A stretch of 64,000 nt of DNA from Hydrogenibacillus schlegelii (GTDB lineage: Bacteria > Bacillota > Bacilli > Thermicanales > DSM-22653). Positions 52,477 through 62,943 of the stretch are shown one piece after another. Made by a program: the position numbers and the translations under genes. Under the pieces are notes generated by a model. The model was given only the letters and a program-made list of their open reading frames with translations. It was not told the DNA's origin and searched no databases. Where the stretch lies: NCBI RefSeq assembly GCF_001653195.1, contig NZ_JXBB01000060.1, positions 1-64,000 of the forward strand, in the 5' to 3' direction. How positions within the stretch are numbered: the first letter of the stretch is position 1; every line of letters starts with the position of its first letter.

Positions 52477-53863
52477 ATATAACGTTCACATCTCGTTCGA
52501 AAAGGGCGACCGTCTCCACGTGGACCGTCTGGGGAAAGAGATCGACGGGTCGGGCGGCGGCGAGGCGAAACCCTCCGGCGGCAAAGAGGCGGGCGTCCCG
52601 GGCGAGGGTGCTGGGATTGCAGGAGACGTAGACGAGCCGCCGGGGCCGAAGACGGAGGATCGCGTCGACCGCCTTCGGATCGAGTCCCTTCCGCGGCGGG
52701 TCGACGACGACGACGTCCACGGTCTTTCCTTCCTCGGCAAAGCGGGCGAGGAGGTCTTCGGCCGCGCCGGCGAGGAAGCGGGCGTTTTCGATGCCGTTTC
52801 GCCGGGCGTTTTCCTCGGCATCCCGGACCGCCTCCGGCACCGCCTCGAGGCCGATCACCTCCGCCGCCTTGCGGGCGAGGACGAGGGCGATCGTCCCGAC
52901 GCCGGCGTAGGCGTCGATCACCGTCTCCCACCCCGTCAGCCCGGCCATCTCTTCCACGATCCGGTACAGCGCCTCCGTCTGCTCCGGGTTGACCTGAAAG
53001 AACGACCGGGCCGAGATGCGGAAGCGAACGCCGAGGAGGGTCTCCTCGATCGTCTCCCGGCCGGCGATCACCCGGCTCTCCTCGCCGAGGATGACGTTCG
53101 TGCGGCGGGGATTGATATTTTGCACGACCGAGACGACCGAAGGCACCGCCCGCCGGACGGCGGCGGCGAGCCGCCGGGCGTCGGGGAGATGCGGCCCGTT
53201 CGTCACGACGACCAGCATCGCTTCGCCCGTCCGGGCGGTCCGGACGACGAGGTGCCGGATGAGCCCCTCATGATGCGCCTCGTCGTACGGCGGAAGGCCG
53301 AGGGCGCGGATCGCGTCCCGGGCGGCGCGGAGGGCGGCCATCCCGGAAGAGGCCTCCAGGAGGCAGTCGTCGATCGGGACGAGGGTGTGGGTTTTCCGGG
53401 CGTAGTAGCCCATCTCCGTCCGCCGGCCGAAGCGCCGGACGGCGAGCTGGGCCTTGTTCCGGTACCGCCAAGGCTCCCGCATGCCGACGATCGGAAGCAC
53501 CGGCGGGTCGACAAAGCCGCCGAGGCGCCGGAGGGCGTCCCGAACGGCGTTTTCTTTGAAGGCGAGCTGTGCGGCGTACGTCATGGGCTGGAGCTGGCAG
53601 CCGCCGCAGCGGCCGTAGACCGGACACGGCGGCGCGACCCGCTCCGGCGATGCCCGGACGATCCGGGCGAGGCGGGCAACGGCGTAGGACGCCTTCACCG
53701 CCTCGACGACGATCTCGACCGTCTCGCCGGGGAGCGCCCCCGGGACGAAGACGGCAAACCCGTCCGGCCGGGCGATCCCCTGGGCGTCATGCGTCAGACC
53801 GACGATCTCCACCGTCCGCCGCTCGCCGGCCCGAAGCGGCGGGCGGCGGATGCCTTCCGCCAC
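52475..53863 (-). CDS. rlmD: 23S rRNA (uracil-C5)-methyltransferase RlmD/RumA family
   Basis: A protein of 462 residues that methylates uridine in 23S rRNA with SAM. N-terminal TRAM domain, then 4Fe-4S cysteines in CPVYGRCGGCQLQP with a further distal cysteine (DDCLLEA), SAM motif DAYAGVGTIAL, and catalytic cysteine in YVSCNPSTLARDA. B. subtilis RlmCD methylates both U747 and U1939, so dual activity is possible. I start at GTG 53863, after the gatB stop, with AGGAGGGG upstream; the longer frame overlapping gatB is unnecessary. Confidence 0.92.
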   Translation of the reverse strand: MAEGIRRPPLRAGERRTVEIVGLTHDAQGIARPDGFAVFVPGALPGETVEIVVEAVKASYAVARLARIVRASPERVAPPCPVYGRCGGCQLQPMTYAAQLAFKENAVRDALRRLGGFVDPPVLPIVGMREPWRYRNKAQLAVRRFGRRTEMGYYARKTHTLVPIDDCLLEASSGMAALRAARDAIRALGLPPYDEAHHEGLIRHLVVRTARTGEAMLVVVTNGPHLPDARRLAAAVRRAVPSVVSVVQNINPRRTNVILGEESRVIAGRETIEETLLGVRFRISARSFFQVNPEQTEALYRIVEEMAGLTGWETVIDAYAGVGTIALVLARKAAEVIGLEAVPEAVRDAEENARRNGIENARFLAGAAEDLLARFAEEGKTVDVVVVDPPRKGLDPKAVDAILRLRPRRLVYVSCNPSTLARDARLFAAGGFRLAAARPVDLFPQTVHVETVALFERDVNVI

Positions 53864-53867
53864 CGCC

Positions 53868-55313
53868 TCAGGCCCCTCCTGCGCCCCGCCGGGCCTCGAG
53901 GGCTTTTTTGAGGAGGGCGTTCGCAAGCCCCGGGTTCGCCTTCCCTTTCGTCTCCTTCATCACCTGGCCGACGAGGTGGCCGAGGGCTTTTTCCTTTCCG
54001 GCGAGGTAGTCGGCGACGGACTTCGGGTTCGCCTCGAGCACCCGCTTCACGACCGCCTCGAGGAGGGCGGCGTCCTGGATCTGGACCAGGCCCTTCTCCC
54101 GGACGAGCGCCTCGGGATCGGCGCCCGTCGCGATGACCTCCGGAAAGATCTCCTTGGCGATCCGGCCGCTGATGGTGCCGTCTTCGATGAGGCGGACGAG
54201 GCGGGAAAGGTGCGCCGGCGTCATCGGCACCGCATCGATGGATTTTTGCTCTTTGTTCAGGTAGCCGAGGACTTCGACCATCATCCAGTTGGCGATCGCC
54301 TTGACGTCACCGCCGTGGGCGACGGCCGCCTCGAAAAAGTCGCCGACGGCCTTTTCCTGGGTGAGCACCCGGGCGTCGTACGACGAGAGGCCGAATTCCT
54401 CGACGTAGCGCTTCCGGCGGGCGTCCGGAAGTTCCGGCAGGCTCTCCCGGATCTCCTCGATCCACGCCTCCGGGATGGTGAAGGCGACGAGGTCCGGGTC
54501 GGGAAAGTAGCGGTAATCCGCCGACGTCTCTTTCGCCCGCATGCCGACCGTCACACGGCGGGCTTCGTCGTAGCGGCGGGTCTCCTGGACGATCGTCCCG
54601 CCCTGGGCGAGCACTTCCATCTGACGGGCCGCCTCGTACTCGATCGCCCGCTCGACGCTTCCGATCGAGTTCATGTTTTTGATCTCCGTCTTCGTGCCGA
54701 AGCGGGTCTCGCCGACCGGCCGGACGGAGACGTTGGCGTCGCACCGAAGCGAGCCTTCTTCCATCCGGACGTCGGAAACGCCGGCGTAGGCGAGGATCGC
54801 CCGGAGCTCGGTGAGAAAGGCCGCCGCCTCCTTGCCGGAGCGGATGTCCGGCGCGGTGACGATCTCGATGAGCGGCACGCCGCCGCGGTTGAAGTCGACC
54901 AAGGTGCCTCCCGGCGTGTGGATGAGTTTGCCGGCGTCTTCTTCCAGGTGCAGCCGCTCGATGCGGATGCGCTTTTTTTCGCCGTCGACTTCGATGTCGA
55001 CGTAGCCGTTCCGCCCGAGGGGGCGGTCAAACTGGCTCACCTGGTACGCCTTCGGGAGATCGGGGTAGAAGTAGTGCTTCCGGTCGAATTTCGTCTCCCG
55101 GGTGATCTCACAATTTAAGGCGAGGGCCGCCTTCAGGGCGAGGGCAACCGCCGCTTCGTTCAGGACGGGGAGCGTCCCGGGATAGGCGAGACAGATCGGG
55201 CAGGTGTTGGTGTTGGGCTCGTCGCCGAAGTCGGTGCGGCAAGAACAAAAAAGCTTGGTCTTCGTCGCCAGCTCGACGTGCACTTCCAGCCCGACGACCG
55301 TCTCGTAGGCCAC
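53868..55313 (-). CDS. gatB: Asp/Glu-tRNA amidotransferase subunit B
   Basis: A protein of 481 residues. GatB binds the misacylated tRNA and phosphorylates the acyl group. [10 protein letters not shown] at the start, [16 protein letters not shown] with the zinc-type cysteines (FCSCR and CPIC), the [13 protein letters not shown] segment, and a C-terminal YqeY-like helical domain ending with [16 protein letters not shown]. It follows gatA by 13 bases. Confidence 0.96.
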   Translation of the reverse strand: MAYETVVGLEVHVELATKTKLFCSCRTDFGDEPNTNTCPICLAYPGTLPVLNEAAVALALKAALALNCEITRETKFDRKHYFYPDLPKAYQVSQFDRPLGRNGYVDIEVDGEKKRIRIERLHLEEDAGKLIHTPGGTLVDFNRGGVPLIEIVTAPDIRSGKEAAAFLTELRAILAYAGVSDVRMEEGSLRCDANVSVRPVGETRFGTKTEIKNMNSIGSVERAIEYEAARQMEVLAQGGTIVQETRRYDEARRVTVGMRAKETSADYRYFPDPDLVAFTIPEAWIEEIRESLPELPDARRKRYVEEFGLSSYDARVLTQEKAVGDFFEAAVAHGGDVKAIANWMMVEVLGYLNKEQKSIDAVPMTPAHLSRLVRLIEDGTISGRIAKEIFPEVIATGADPEALVREKGLVQIQDAALLEAVVKRVLEANPKSVADYLAGKEKALGHLVGQVMKETKGKANPGLANALLKKALEARRGAGGA

Positions 55314-55326
55314 CTTCGTCCCCTCC

Positions 55327-56796
55327 TCACAGCGCCGGACGGCGGCGGTGGTGCTCCGTCGCCGCCTGATACGCGTAGGCCGCCTGCAGCACGAGGGCGT
55401 CTTCGGCGACGTCGCCGACGAGCTGCAGCCCGATCGGAAGCCCCTCGGCGGAAAAGCCCGCCGGGACGCTCACCGCCGGAAGTCCCGCCAGGTTGGCCGG
55501 CGACGTCAGCCGGTCGCTCTGGTACATCGCCACCGGGTCGGAAAGCCGCTCCGACAGAGGAAAAGCCGGCGTCGGCACCGTCGGGCCGGCGACGAGGTCG
55601 TAGTCGGCAAACACCCGCTCGAAATCCCGCCGGATGAGCGTCCGGACCTTCTGCGCCCGGACGTACATGTCTTCGTAACGGCCGGCGGAGAGGAAGTACG
55701 TCCCGAGGAGCACCCGCCGCTTCACTTCCCGGCCGAACCCCCGCGCGCGGGTTTCGGCATAAAGGGCCGCCAGATCCCGGGCATCGGAAAACCGCCGGCC
55801 GTAGCGGAGGCCGTCGAAGCGGGCGAGGTTCGACGCCGCCTCGCCCATCGTCAGGATGGTGTACGCCGCTTCGGCATACGCTAGATGGGGCATATCGACG
55901 GGCTCGACGATCGCCCCCAGCCCCTCCAGCACCCGAAGCGCCTCTTCCGTCCGAGCCCGGACATCCGGGTGAAGGCCGACGAGCCAGAACGTCGGCACGG
56001 CCACCTTAAGCCCCCGGACGTCCCGGCCGAGGGTCGGCGCGACCGGTTCCCGATCCCGGGGAAGCGACGTCGTGTCGCTCGGATGAAAGCCGTGAAGGGC
56101 GTCGTAGACGATCGCCGCCTCCTCCACCGTCCGGGCGAGGACGCCGACGGTGTCGAACGACGAGGCGAAGGCGACGACGCCGGTCCGGGGGATGCGGCCG
56201 TACGTCGGTTTGAAGCCGACGATGCCGGTGAAGGACGCCGGCTGGCGGATCGAGCCGCCGGAGTCGGTGCCGATGGCATACCAGACTTCCCGGGCGGCGA
56301 CCGCCGCCGCCGAGCCGCCGCTCGAGCCGCCCGGGACGCGGTCTGGATGCCACGGGTTTTTCGTCGTCCGGTAGGCGGACGTCTCGGTCGACCCGCCCAT
56401 GGCAAACTCGTCGAGGTTCGCCTTGCCGACGATGACGGCGTCCGCCGCCAGCAGCCGTTCGGTGACGACGGCGTCGTCCGGCGGCAGAAAGCCTTCGAGC
56501 ATCCGGCTTCCGGCGGTCATCGGCAGGCCGGCGACGGCAATGTTGTCTTTCACCGCCGCGGGGATGCCGTACAGCGCTCCAAGCGCCTCGCCGCGCCGGC
56601 GCTTCTCCGAAAGCGCCGCCGCCCGCCGGCGGGCGGCGTCCGGGTCCAGGGCGATGAAGCTTTCGATCCGATCTTCCACCGCCGCGATGCGCTCCAGGGC
56701 CGCTTCCAGAAGCGCTTCCGGGGCGAGCTCCCCGGTCTCGAGCCGCCGGCGGAGATCCGGAATGCGCTCTTCCAAAAGATCACCGTAGGCTGCCAT
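55327..56796 (-). CDS. gatA: Asp/Glu-tRNA amidotransferase subunit A
   Basis: An amidase-signature protein of 489 residues, releasing ammonia from glutamine for transamidation. The Ser-cisSer-Lys triad lies in [18 protein letters not shown] and [12 protein letters not shown] start at ATG 56796 with GAAGGGGTGG upstream; a GTG two codons earlier lies in that site. It is 12 bases after gatC. Confidence 0.96.
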   Translation of the reverse strand: MAAYGDLLEERIPDLRRRLETGELAPEALLEAALERIAAVEDRIESFIALDPDAARRRAAALSEKRRRGEALGALYGIPAAVKDNIAVAGLPMTAGSRMLEGFLPPDDAVVTERLLAADAVIVGKANLDEFAMGGSTETSAYRTTKNPWHPDRVPGGSSGGSAAAVAAREVWYAIGTDSGGSIRQPASFTGIVGFKPTYGRIPRTGVVAFASSFDTVGVLARTVEEAAIVYDALHGFHPSDTTSLPRDREPVAPTLGRDVRGLKVAVPTFWLVGLHPDVRARTEEALRVLEGLGAIVEPVDMPHLAYAEAAYTILTMGEAASNLARFDGLRYGRRFSDARDLAALYAETRARGFGREVKRRVLLGTYFLSAGRYEDMYVRAQKVRTLIRRDFERVFADYDLVAGPTVPTPAFPLSERLSDPVAMYQSDRLTSPANLAGLPAVSVPAGFSAEGLPIGLQLVGDVAEDALVLQAAYAYQAATEHHRRRPAL

Positions 56797-56808
56797 GGCC
56801 ACCCCTTC

Positions 56809-57105
56809 TCAATCCCCGAGCACCCGGGGCACGCGGATAAAGCCGCCTTCCGCCTCCGGCGCCCGGGCGAGGAGCGCCTCGCGGTCATGGCGCCGCTCGG
56901 GTTCGTCCTCCCGCATGAAGATCGCAAGCGGCACCGGATGGACGGTCGGCTCGACGCCGTCGACGGGCACCGCCCGTAGGACGTCGACAAAATCGAGGAT
57001 TTCCTGCAGTTCTTTCAGGATGGTTTGTCGTTCTTCGTCGGTAAGGGCGATCGCCGCCGCGTCGGCGATCTTCTGCACCGTTTCCTCGGTGAGTCGTTCG
57101 GCCAT
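56809..57105 (-). CDS. gatC: Asp/Glu-tRNA amidotransferase subunit C
   Basis: A protein of 98 residues that wraps the GatA-GatB interface. Typical helices (ETVQKIADAAAIALTDEE, LQEILDFVDVLRAVPVDGV) and a C-terminal LARAPEAEGGFIRVPRVLG. I start at ATG 57105, preceded by GAGGTGGGCGACG. First gene of gatCAB-rlmD. Confidence 0.94.
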   Translation of the reverse strand: MAERLTEETVQKIADAAAIALTDEERQTILKELQEILDFVDVLRAVPVDGVEPTVHPVPLAIFMREDEPERRHDREALLARAPEAEGGFIRVPRVLGD

Positions 57106-57281
57106 CGTCGCCCACCTCGCCAACATCGGAATGATACCAGAATGCCCCGCCGGTGGCAAAAGGCGTCGGTTGGATCTGGGAAACGATGGAAACCCCTCTG
57201 GCAAAAAAGGGGCGAATGAAGTAAGATCAAACTAGAAGTCTCTCCCACGGCGCATCGCGATCCCGAAGGAGGGTTTGCGCG

Positions 57282-58445
57282 ATGAGCGAACCAGGAACGC
57301 TTCGACCGAACATCCTGATCGTGACGGAAGCGACCCTCGGGATGGGGCACACCCGGGCGGCGGAAGCGCTCCGGGACGCCTTTTTGACGGAGGCGCCGGA
57401 CGCCGTCGTCCGGGTGACGACCGCTCTCGTCCCTCAGGCCGAAGCGCTCTTCAACCGCCTGTACGGCCAGACCCTCGCCCGGATGCCCCACCTTTGGGGC
57501 GCCGCCTACGCCAGCGAACGCTGGACGAGCATCCTGGCCAAACGGGCCTTTGGCGTTTCGGGGCTGTCCCGGGCAAAGGAGCTGTTCGACGCCTTTCGCC
57601 CGGACGTCGTCGTTTCGACCCACGCCCTGAGCGTCCCGCCCTTCGCCCGGCTGAAGCGGCGGCGGCCGTTTACCCTCGCCGTCGCCATCACCGACTTCGA
57701 CGCCAACGGTTTTTGGATCAACCGCCGGGTTGATCATTACTTCGTCGCCCATCCCGACGTCGCCCGGACGCTCGCCGCCCGCTACCGACTGGACGTCGGG
57801 CGTTTTCAGGCGACGGGCATCCCGATCGACCCGCGCTTTGCCGACCCGACGCTTCCCGAGCGGGCCCGGGCGCTCCGCGCCGCCCTTGGACTCGGTCCGG
57901 CGGAGCCCCTCGTCCTCCTCATGGGCGGCGGCGAAGGCCTGCTGGACATGCCGACCGTCCTTCAGGCCCTCGATCGGCGGCCGGAGCCGTTCGCCGTCGC
58001 CGCCGTCTCCGGGCGGAACGCCGCCCTGCGGGAAGCGCTGGAGGCCCTGCGGCCGCACCTTTCCCACCGCCTGATCGTCACCGGCTGGATCACCGAGACG
58101 GCAACGTGGCTTTCCGCCGCCGACGTCGTCGTGACCAAGCCCGGAGGACTCACGCTGTCGGAGCTGTTTGCCCTCGGGAAGGCGGCGGTTCTCCTGCAGC
58201 CGATCCCCGGCCAGGAGACGAGAAACGTCCACTTCGTCGAACGGCACGGCGCCGCTACCGTGGTGGACGACGCCGAGGAGGCGGCCCGAACGGTGGGCGC
58301 CCTCCTCGGCGATCCGGACCGGCGGGCGGCGCTCGAGGCGGCGGCCCGGCGCCTCGGCCGCCCGGAGGCCGCCCGGACGATCGCCCGAACGCTCCTGGAG
58401 ACGCTGGCGAACGGCGCCCGAACGCCGGAGGCGGTCGTGCGCTAG
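57282..58445 (+). CDS. Diacylglycerol glycosyltransferase (UgtP/MGDG synthase family)
   Basis: A GT28-type enzyme of 387 residues. N-terminal TEATLGMGHTRAAEALRDAF is the MGDG-synthase glycine loop, VAITDFDANGFWI follows, and the sugar-nucleotide site is TKPGGLTLSEL near 285-295. Such enzymes add glucose or galactose from UDP-sugars to diacylglycerol, giving membrane glycolipids and the lipoteichoic-acid anchor. The sugar cannot be told from sequence. GAAGGAGGGTTTGCGCG precedes the ATG. Confidence 0.86.
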   Translation: MSEPGTLRPNILIVTEATLGMGHTRAAEALRDAFLTEAPDAVVRVTTALVPQAEALFNRLYGQTLARMPHLWGAAYASERWTSILAKRAFGVSGLSRAKELFDAFRPDVVVSTHALSVPPFARLKRRRPFTLAVAITDFDANGFWINRRVDHYFVAHPDVARTLAARYRLDVGRFQATGIPIDPRFADPTLPERARALRAALGLGPAEPLVLLMGGGEGLLDMPTVLQALDRRPEPFAVAAVSGRNAALREALEALRPHLSHRLIVTGWITETATWLSAADVVVTKPGGLTLSELFALGKAAVLLQPIPGQETRNVHFVERHGAATVVDDAEEAARTVGALLGDPDRRAALEAAARRLGRPEAARTIARTLLETLANGARTPEAVVR

Positions 58446-58668
58446 GGCGGCCCGGCATCGGGGCGGCCGCCAGGCGCGGAGTTCCGGTTCGGCCTGAAGC
58501 GCCCTTCGGTCTTCCGGGCGGGAGCTTCGGGATGGGCGTTTGAACCCCCCGCCGTTTGGAAGCCCGCACGGGTCACCGTATGGGCGGGGCTCCAGATACG
58601 GAAGGCGCATCGCGGCCGGGAAGATGCGGGTTCTCCTCCCGTCCCTCGAAGCGCGTAAAAGCATCCCG

Positions 58669-58711
58669 AACCTGCCAGGGGATTGATATTGTGAGTGCTT
58701 GGCAGGTTTTT
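58669..58711 (+). promoter_or_regulatory. Hairpin with T tail in the leader of the AEC transporter
   Basis: AACCTGCCA (58669-58677) pairs with TGGCAGGTT (58700-58708), followed by TTT. It ends 28 bases before the start codon and could be a terminator of the glycosyltransferase or an attenuator. The rest of the 294-base gap holds nothing I recognise. Confidence 0.45.
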
Positions 58712-58739
58712 AGAAACAGAATCGAGGGGATATACGCCG

Positions 58740-59645
58740 ATGCTTCAGCTCTTCTGGAACGTCGTCCTGCCGGTCCTCGTCATCGTTGCCGCCGGCTACG
58801 CTTACCGCCGGGCGTACGCCGTCGACACGGTCGCTCTCGCCCGCTTTTCGTCGCAGCTTTTGAGCCCGTTTCTCATCTTCGCGTATCTCGCCAAGAGTCC
58901 GATTCCGGTTGATCTCGCCGGCGCCATGGCGCTGGCGCTTCTTCTTTTTACGGCCCTGCTTGCCGCGATTACGGTTGCCCTCTTCCGGCTGTTTCGTCTC
59001 GAGGCGCTCCTTCGACCGGCGCTCATGACGACGCTCTTTCCGAATACCGGCAACTACGGCCTCCCGCTCATCCTGTTCGCCTACGGCGACGGCGCGTTTT
59101 CGCTGGCGATTTTCGTCGTCGTGCTCAATTTTATCCTGATGTATACCGTCGGCATCGCCCTCGCCGCCGGGCGGGGGACGTCCTGGCCGGCGACGATCCG
59201 CCAGATCCTCGCGCTTCCGACGACCGTCGCCACCGGGCTCGGACTCATTTTCGGCCTTTTTCACCTGCCGCTCCCCGACGCGCTGTACCAGCCGATCCGC
59301 CTCGTCGGCGACGCCATGGTGCCGGTGGCGCTCCTCATTCTCGGCATGCAGCTCGCCGAGGCCCGGCCGGCGGCCTACGCCCGGGCGACGGCGCTGGCGA
59401 GTGCGATCCGCCTCGTCCTCTCGCCGGTCGTCATGGCCGCCGTCGTCTTCGCGCTCGGCCTTTCTCCCCTTCCGGCCAAAGTCCTCATCGTCCAAAACGC
59501 CACGTCGGCGGCCGTCATCATGACGATGATGGCCGCCGAATACCGGGTTCAGCCCGATTACGTCGCCTCGGTGACGCTCGTGACGACGCTCCTCAGCTTC
59601 TTTTCCCTCACCGCGGTGCTCTATGCCGTCGAGCTCGTCTTCTAG
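58740..59645 (+). CDS. AEC-family transporter
   Basis: A membrane protein of 301 residues with ten hydrophobic helices, PF03547 (auxin efflux carrier-like) family. Conserved FPNTGNYGLPL near the middle of the first half and VPVALLILGMQLA in the second. Bacterial members carry organic acids such as malate or malonate; the substrate here is unknown. I start at ATG 58740, preceded by CGAGGGGATATACGCCG. Confidence 0.85.
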   Translation: MLQLFWNVVLPVLVIVAAGYAYRRAYAVDTVALARFSSQLLSPFLIFAYLAKSPIPVDLAGAMALALLLFTALLAAITVALFRLFRLEALLRPALMTTLFPNTGNYGLPLILFAYGDGAFSLAIFVVVLNFILMYTVGIALAAGRGTSWPATIRQILALPTTVATGLGLIFGLFHLPLPDALYQPIRLVGDAMVPVALLILGMQLAEARPAAYARATALASAIRLVLSPVVMAAVVFALGLSPLPAKVLIVQNATSAAVIMTMMAAEYRVQPDYVASVTLVTTLLSFFSLTAVLYAVELVF

Positions 59646-59713
59646 AAGCCGGACCGCCCCCATGCCGAACTCGCCCGCGAACGCCGTTCCACAACGGGCC
59701 GTTGAGAACCTCT

Positions 59714-60130
59714 CTACCGTTCGGCCTCCGCTCCTTCGACAAGGGCGAGAGCGACCGCCACATCGAGCCATCCGACGCCGACCGATTTCATCACCACCAG
59801 CGCCTCCTCCGACACCCTTCCCGGTTTTTCCCGGGAAAGGATGGGAACGCGTACCGCATGAGGAGCATGGCCCCGGCGACGTACAGCTTCCTTCGCCCGA
59901 CGCGATCGGACGGCGCCCCCATCAGCGGGATGAGGACGGTCGCGACCAGCGTCGCCAGCGAGACGGCAATGAGCACCGCCCGCCGATCCATCTCGGGTGT
60001 GCCCGTCGCGCAGGAGACGATGAACGTCGAAAACAGATAAAACGGCGCCGTCTCCACGACCTTTGCCCTCGCCGTGACGAGAACCGCCTTTCCGTGGCGT
60101 AAAAAAAATATTTTCTGAATAAAGCGTCGA
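59714..60130 (-). pseudogene. MFS transporter fragment (metabolite:H+ symporter type), frameshifted
   Basis: The minus strand encodes only the middle of an MHS-type major facilitator: an FLRHGKAVLVTARAKVVETAPFYLFSTF helix, then IPLMGAPSDRVGRRKLYVAGA with the cytoplasmic DRVGRR loop motif. After MLLMRYAFPSF the frame shifts; the other frame continues MKSVGVGWLDVAVALAL and stops. The first six helices and the last four or so are missing, so it is a dead remnant. It lies just downstream of rocA. Confidence 0.75.
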
Positions 60131-60207
60131 AAAAGTCCCGCGGTCGGAGAACGCCCGTCGGGGAGCGCCCCCGGCCGCGGGAGACGCCGTCGCCGCATGC
60201 TCGCCGG

Positions 60208-61755
60208 TTAGAGCACTTCCGAGGACGACTTGAGCTGCATGAAGAGGCCGAGGTAGTCCGGGCCGCCGGTCTTCGCGTTCGTTCCGGACAGATTGAAGCC
60301 GCCGAACGGATGCACGCCGACGATGGCTCCGGTGCACTTCCGGTTGAAGTAAAGGTTGCCGACGTGGAATTCCTTGCGGGCTTTTTCGATTCGGGCCCGG
60401 TCTTTCGAATAGACGGAACCGGTCAGGCCGTAGATCGTGTCGTTGGCGATCTCGAGGGCGTGGTCGAAATCCCGCGCCCGAATGAAGGCGAGCACCGGCC
60501 CGAAGATCTCCTCCTGGGCGATCCGGCCCTTCGGGTCGACGTCGGCGAAGATCGTCGGCTTGACGTACCAGCCCGTCGACGGATCGCCCTCGCCCCCGAG
60601 GACGAGGCGCCCTTCCCGCTTGCCGATCTCGATGTACGCAAGGACCTTTTCGTAAGCGGACTGATCGATGAGGGGCCCGATGACGTTCGTCGGATCGACG
60701 GGATCGCCCTGCTTGAGGGCCTTCGTCTTTTCGATGACCCGCTCGAGGACTTGGTCGTAGACGGCGTCGACGACGATGGCTCGGGAGCAGGCGGAACACT
60801 TCTGCCCCTGGAAGCCGAAGGCGGATGTGACGATGCCCTGGGCCGCCGCTTCCAGGTCGGCCGTCTCGTCGACGATGATGGCGTCCTTCCCGCCCATTTC
60901 GGTGACGACCCGTTTCAACCACTTCTGCCCGGGCTGCACCTTGGCCGCCCGCTCGTAGATGCGGACGCCGACTTCGAGGGAGCCGGTGAAGCTCACAAAA
61001 CGCGTCTTCGGGTGATCGACGAGAAAGTCGCCGATCTCGCTCCCGCTTCCCGGGAGGAAGTTCACCACGCCGTCCGGGACGCCGGCTTCCCGGAGGATTT
61101 CGAAGAGCTTGTAGGCGACGATCGGTGTGTTCGAAGCCGGCTTCAAAATGACGGTGTTCCCGGCGACGAAAGCGCCGGAGGTCATGCCGGTGAGGATCGC
61201 CACCGGGAAGTTCCACGGCGGGATGATGATGCCGACGCCGAGGGGGATGTACTCGAGGACAGAGTCCTCCCCGGGGAGCGGATAAAGCGGTTGCGGCCGG
61301 CTGTAGCGCTCCATCTCCCGGCCGTAGTACTCGAGGAAATCGATGGCCTCGGCGGTGTCGGCGTCGGCCTCGACCCAGCTTTTCCCCGCCTCCTTGACGA
61401 TCCACGCGGAGATCTCGTGCTTCCGCCGCCGGAGGATGGCCGCCGCCTTGTAGAGGGTGCGGGCCCGCTCGACGCCGGGGATGCGGGACCACGTCTCAAA
61501 CGCCTTCCACGCCGCCTCTAAGGCCATCTCGGCGTGCTCCCGGGTCGCCTTGGAGCTCCGGCCGATCACCTGGCGGTGGTTCGCCGGGTTGGTGGAGACG
61601 ATCTCGTCGTCGGTGTAGATCTCCTTTCCGCCGATGACGAGCGGCGTCTTGAGCCCGAGCTCCGACTCGACCTTGGCGAGGGCCGCCCGAAACGCTTCGG
61701 CGTTCTCCGGCCGGCTGAAATCGGTGAGCGGCTCCGGGCGGAAGATCTGCATCAT
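60208..61755 (-). CDS. rocA: 1-Pyrroline-5-carboxylate dehydrogenase
   Basis: An aldehyde dehydrogenase of 515 residues oxidising pyrroline-5-carboxylate (glutamate semialdehyde) to glutamate with NAD. Catalytic glutamate in [12 protein letters not shown], catalytic cysteine in [16 protein letters not shown] site in FTGSLEVG and the early [10 protein letters not shown]. Length and N-terminal [16 protein letters not shown] match Bacillus RocA/PruA. GGAGCAATGCCCG precedes two ATG codons. It is 264 bases after putM, with nothing recognised between. Confidence 0.95.
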   Translation of the reverse strand: MMQIFRPEPLTDFSRPENAEAFRAALAKVESELGLKTPLVIGGKEIYTDDEIVSTNPANHRQVIGRSSKATREHAEMALEAAWKAFETWSRIPGVERARTLYKAAAILRRRKHEISAWIVKEAGKSWVEADADTAEAIDFLEYYGREMERYSRPQPLYPLPGEDSVLEYIPLGVGIIIPPWNFPVAILTGMTSGAFVAGNTVILKPASNTPIVAYKLFEILREAGVPDGVVNFLPGSGSEIGDFLVDHPKTRFVSFTGSLEVGVRIYERAAKVQPGQKWLKRVVTEMGGKDAIIVDETADLEAAAQGIVTSAFGFQGQKCSACSRAIVVDAVYDQVLERVIEKTKALKQGDPVDPTNVIGPLIDQSAYEKVLAYIEIGKREGRLVLGGEGDPSTGWYVKPTIFADVDPKGRIAQEEIFGPVLAFIRARDFDHALEIANDTIYGLTGSVYSKDRARIEKARKEFHVGNLYFNRKCTGAIVGVHPFGGFNLSGTNAKTGGPDYLGLFMQLKSSSEVL

Positions 61756-62019
61756 CGGGCATTGCTCCTTTCACCGGATGATCTTCTATCGAAACGCCGC
61801 GGCGCCCGCCGCCCGGCGTTCCGGTCCAAGGCGAAGACGCCGTCGCTTGGGCCGCCGACCGATCCGACCGAAGCGTTCGGCCCGCCGGCGGATCTCTTCC
61901 ACCGGAAAACCCCCGCCCCGAAGGAGGAGCCTTCCGACGGAGGCGTTCGACCGCCGAGACCGACGCCGGATCGGTCGGCAGGGCGAACGCGGATCAGGCC
62001 CGGAAGCGGCCAAACAGCG

Positions 62020-62943
62020 TCAGCGGGCAAACAGCGAGCGGAGAACGAACCAGGCGTTTTCCGGCCGCTCCGCGAGGCGCCGCATCGTGTAGCCGTACCA
62101 GTCGATGCCGTACGGCACGTACACGCGGGCGGTGTAGCCTTCCCGGGCGAGGCGCTCGAGGAGCGATTCCTTGATGCCGTAGAGCATCTGGAATTCAAAC
62201 CGCTCCCGCGGGATGCCCGCCTCCCGGACGTAGGCCTTCACCCGCTCGATCAGCCGCTCGTCGTGGGTGGCGACGGCGGCATAGCCGCCGGCCGAAAGGT
62301 GCCGCGCGACGAGGCGGAAATAGTTTTCGTCGACGTCGGCCTTGTTCGGATAGGCGACGCTCGGCGGCTCCTTATACGCCCCCTTGACGAAGCGAATGTT
62401 CGGCCGGTCGGGAAGGAGCGCCTCGAGGTCGTCGGCGCTCTTGTAGAGGTACGCCTGCATGGCGATGCCGATCGTCTCCGGCCCGAATTCGTCCAGAAGG
62501 GCGCGAAAGAGGCGAAAGGTCGCCTCGTTCCGGGCGTAGTCTTCGATGTCGATGCGGACGAAGCGGCCGCGCCGCTTCGCCTCGCTCAGGATGCGGCGCA
62601 TGTGGGCGTGGGCGAGCGCCTCGTCGACGTCGAGGCCGAGCTGGGTGAGCTTGACCGAGAGGTAAGCATCGACGCCGGCGCGGTCCATCGCCCGGAGCGC
62701 CTCGATCGCCGCCGCGGCCGCCGCCTCGGCTTCCGCCCGGGAAGTGACGAACTCGCCGAGGTGGTCGACCGTCGCCTGGATGCCCCGGTCGTTGAAGGCC
62801 TTGACCCGCACCATCGCCTCTTCCACCGTCTCGCCGGCGACAAAACGCCGGGCGCCGAGGCGAAGCCCGTACCGCCGAGCGAGGCGGTTGGCGAGACGGC
62901 TTTTCGAAAGATAGAGAAATGTGTTCTGCATGAACGTGCTCAT
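62020..62943 (-). CDS. putM: Proline dehydrogenase (PutM/FadM type)
   Basis: A monofunctional flavoenzyme of 307 residues oxidising proline to pyrroline-5-carboxylate, passing electrons to the membrane quinone pool. TIM-barrel landmarks: LSVKLTQLGLD, RIDIEDYARNEAT, AMQAYLYKSADD, RFVKGAYKEP, ATHDERLI and the substrate-binding QMLYGIKESLL. Its ATG overlaps the livF stop. With rocA it forms the complete route from proline to glutamate. Confidence 0.95.
   Translation of the reverse strand: MSTFMQNTFLYLSKSRLANRLARRYGLRLGARRFVAGETVEEAMVRVKAFNDRGIQATVDHLGEFVTSRAEAEAAAAAAIEALRAMDRAGVDAYLSVKLTQLGLDVDEALAHAHMRRILSEAKRRGRFVRIDIEDYARNEATFRLFRALLDEFGPETIGIAMQAYLYKSADDLEALLPDRPNIRFVKGAYKEPPSVAYPNKADVDENYFRLVARHLSAGGYAAVATHDERLIERVKAYVREAGIPRERFEFQMLYGIKESLLERLAREGYTARVYVPYGIDWYGYTMRRLAERPENAWFVLRSLFAR

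Noticed and set aside
59714-61492. 592-residue open frame on the minus strand
   Set aside because: It is an alternate frame of rocA; only its last 30 codons correspond to the shifted end of the MFS remnant.
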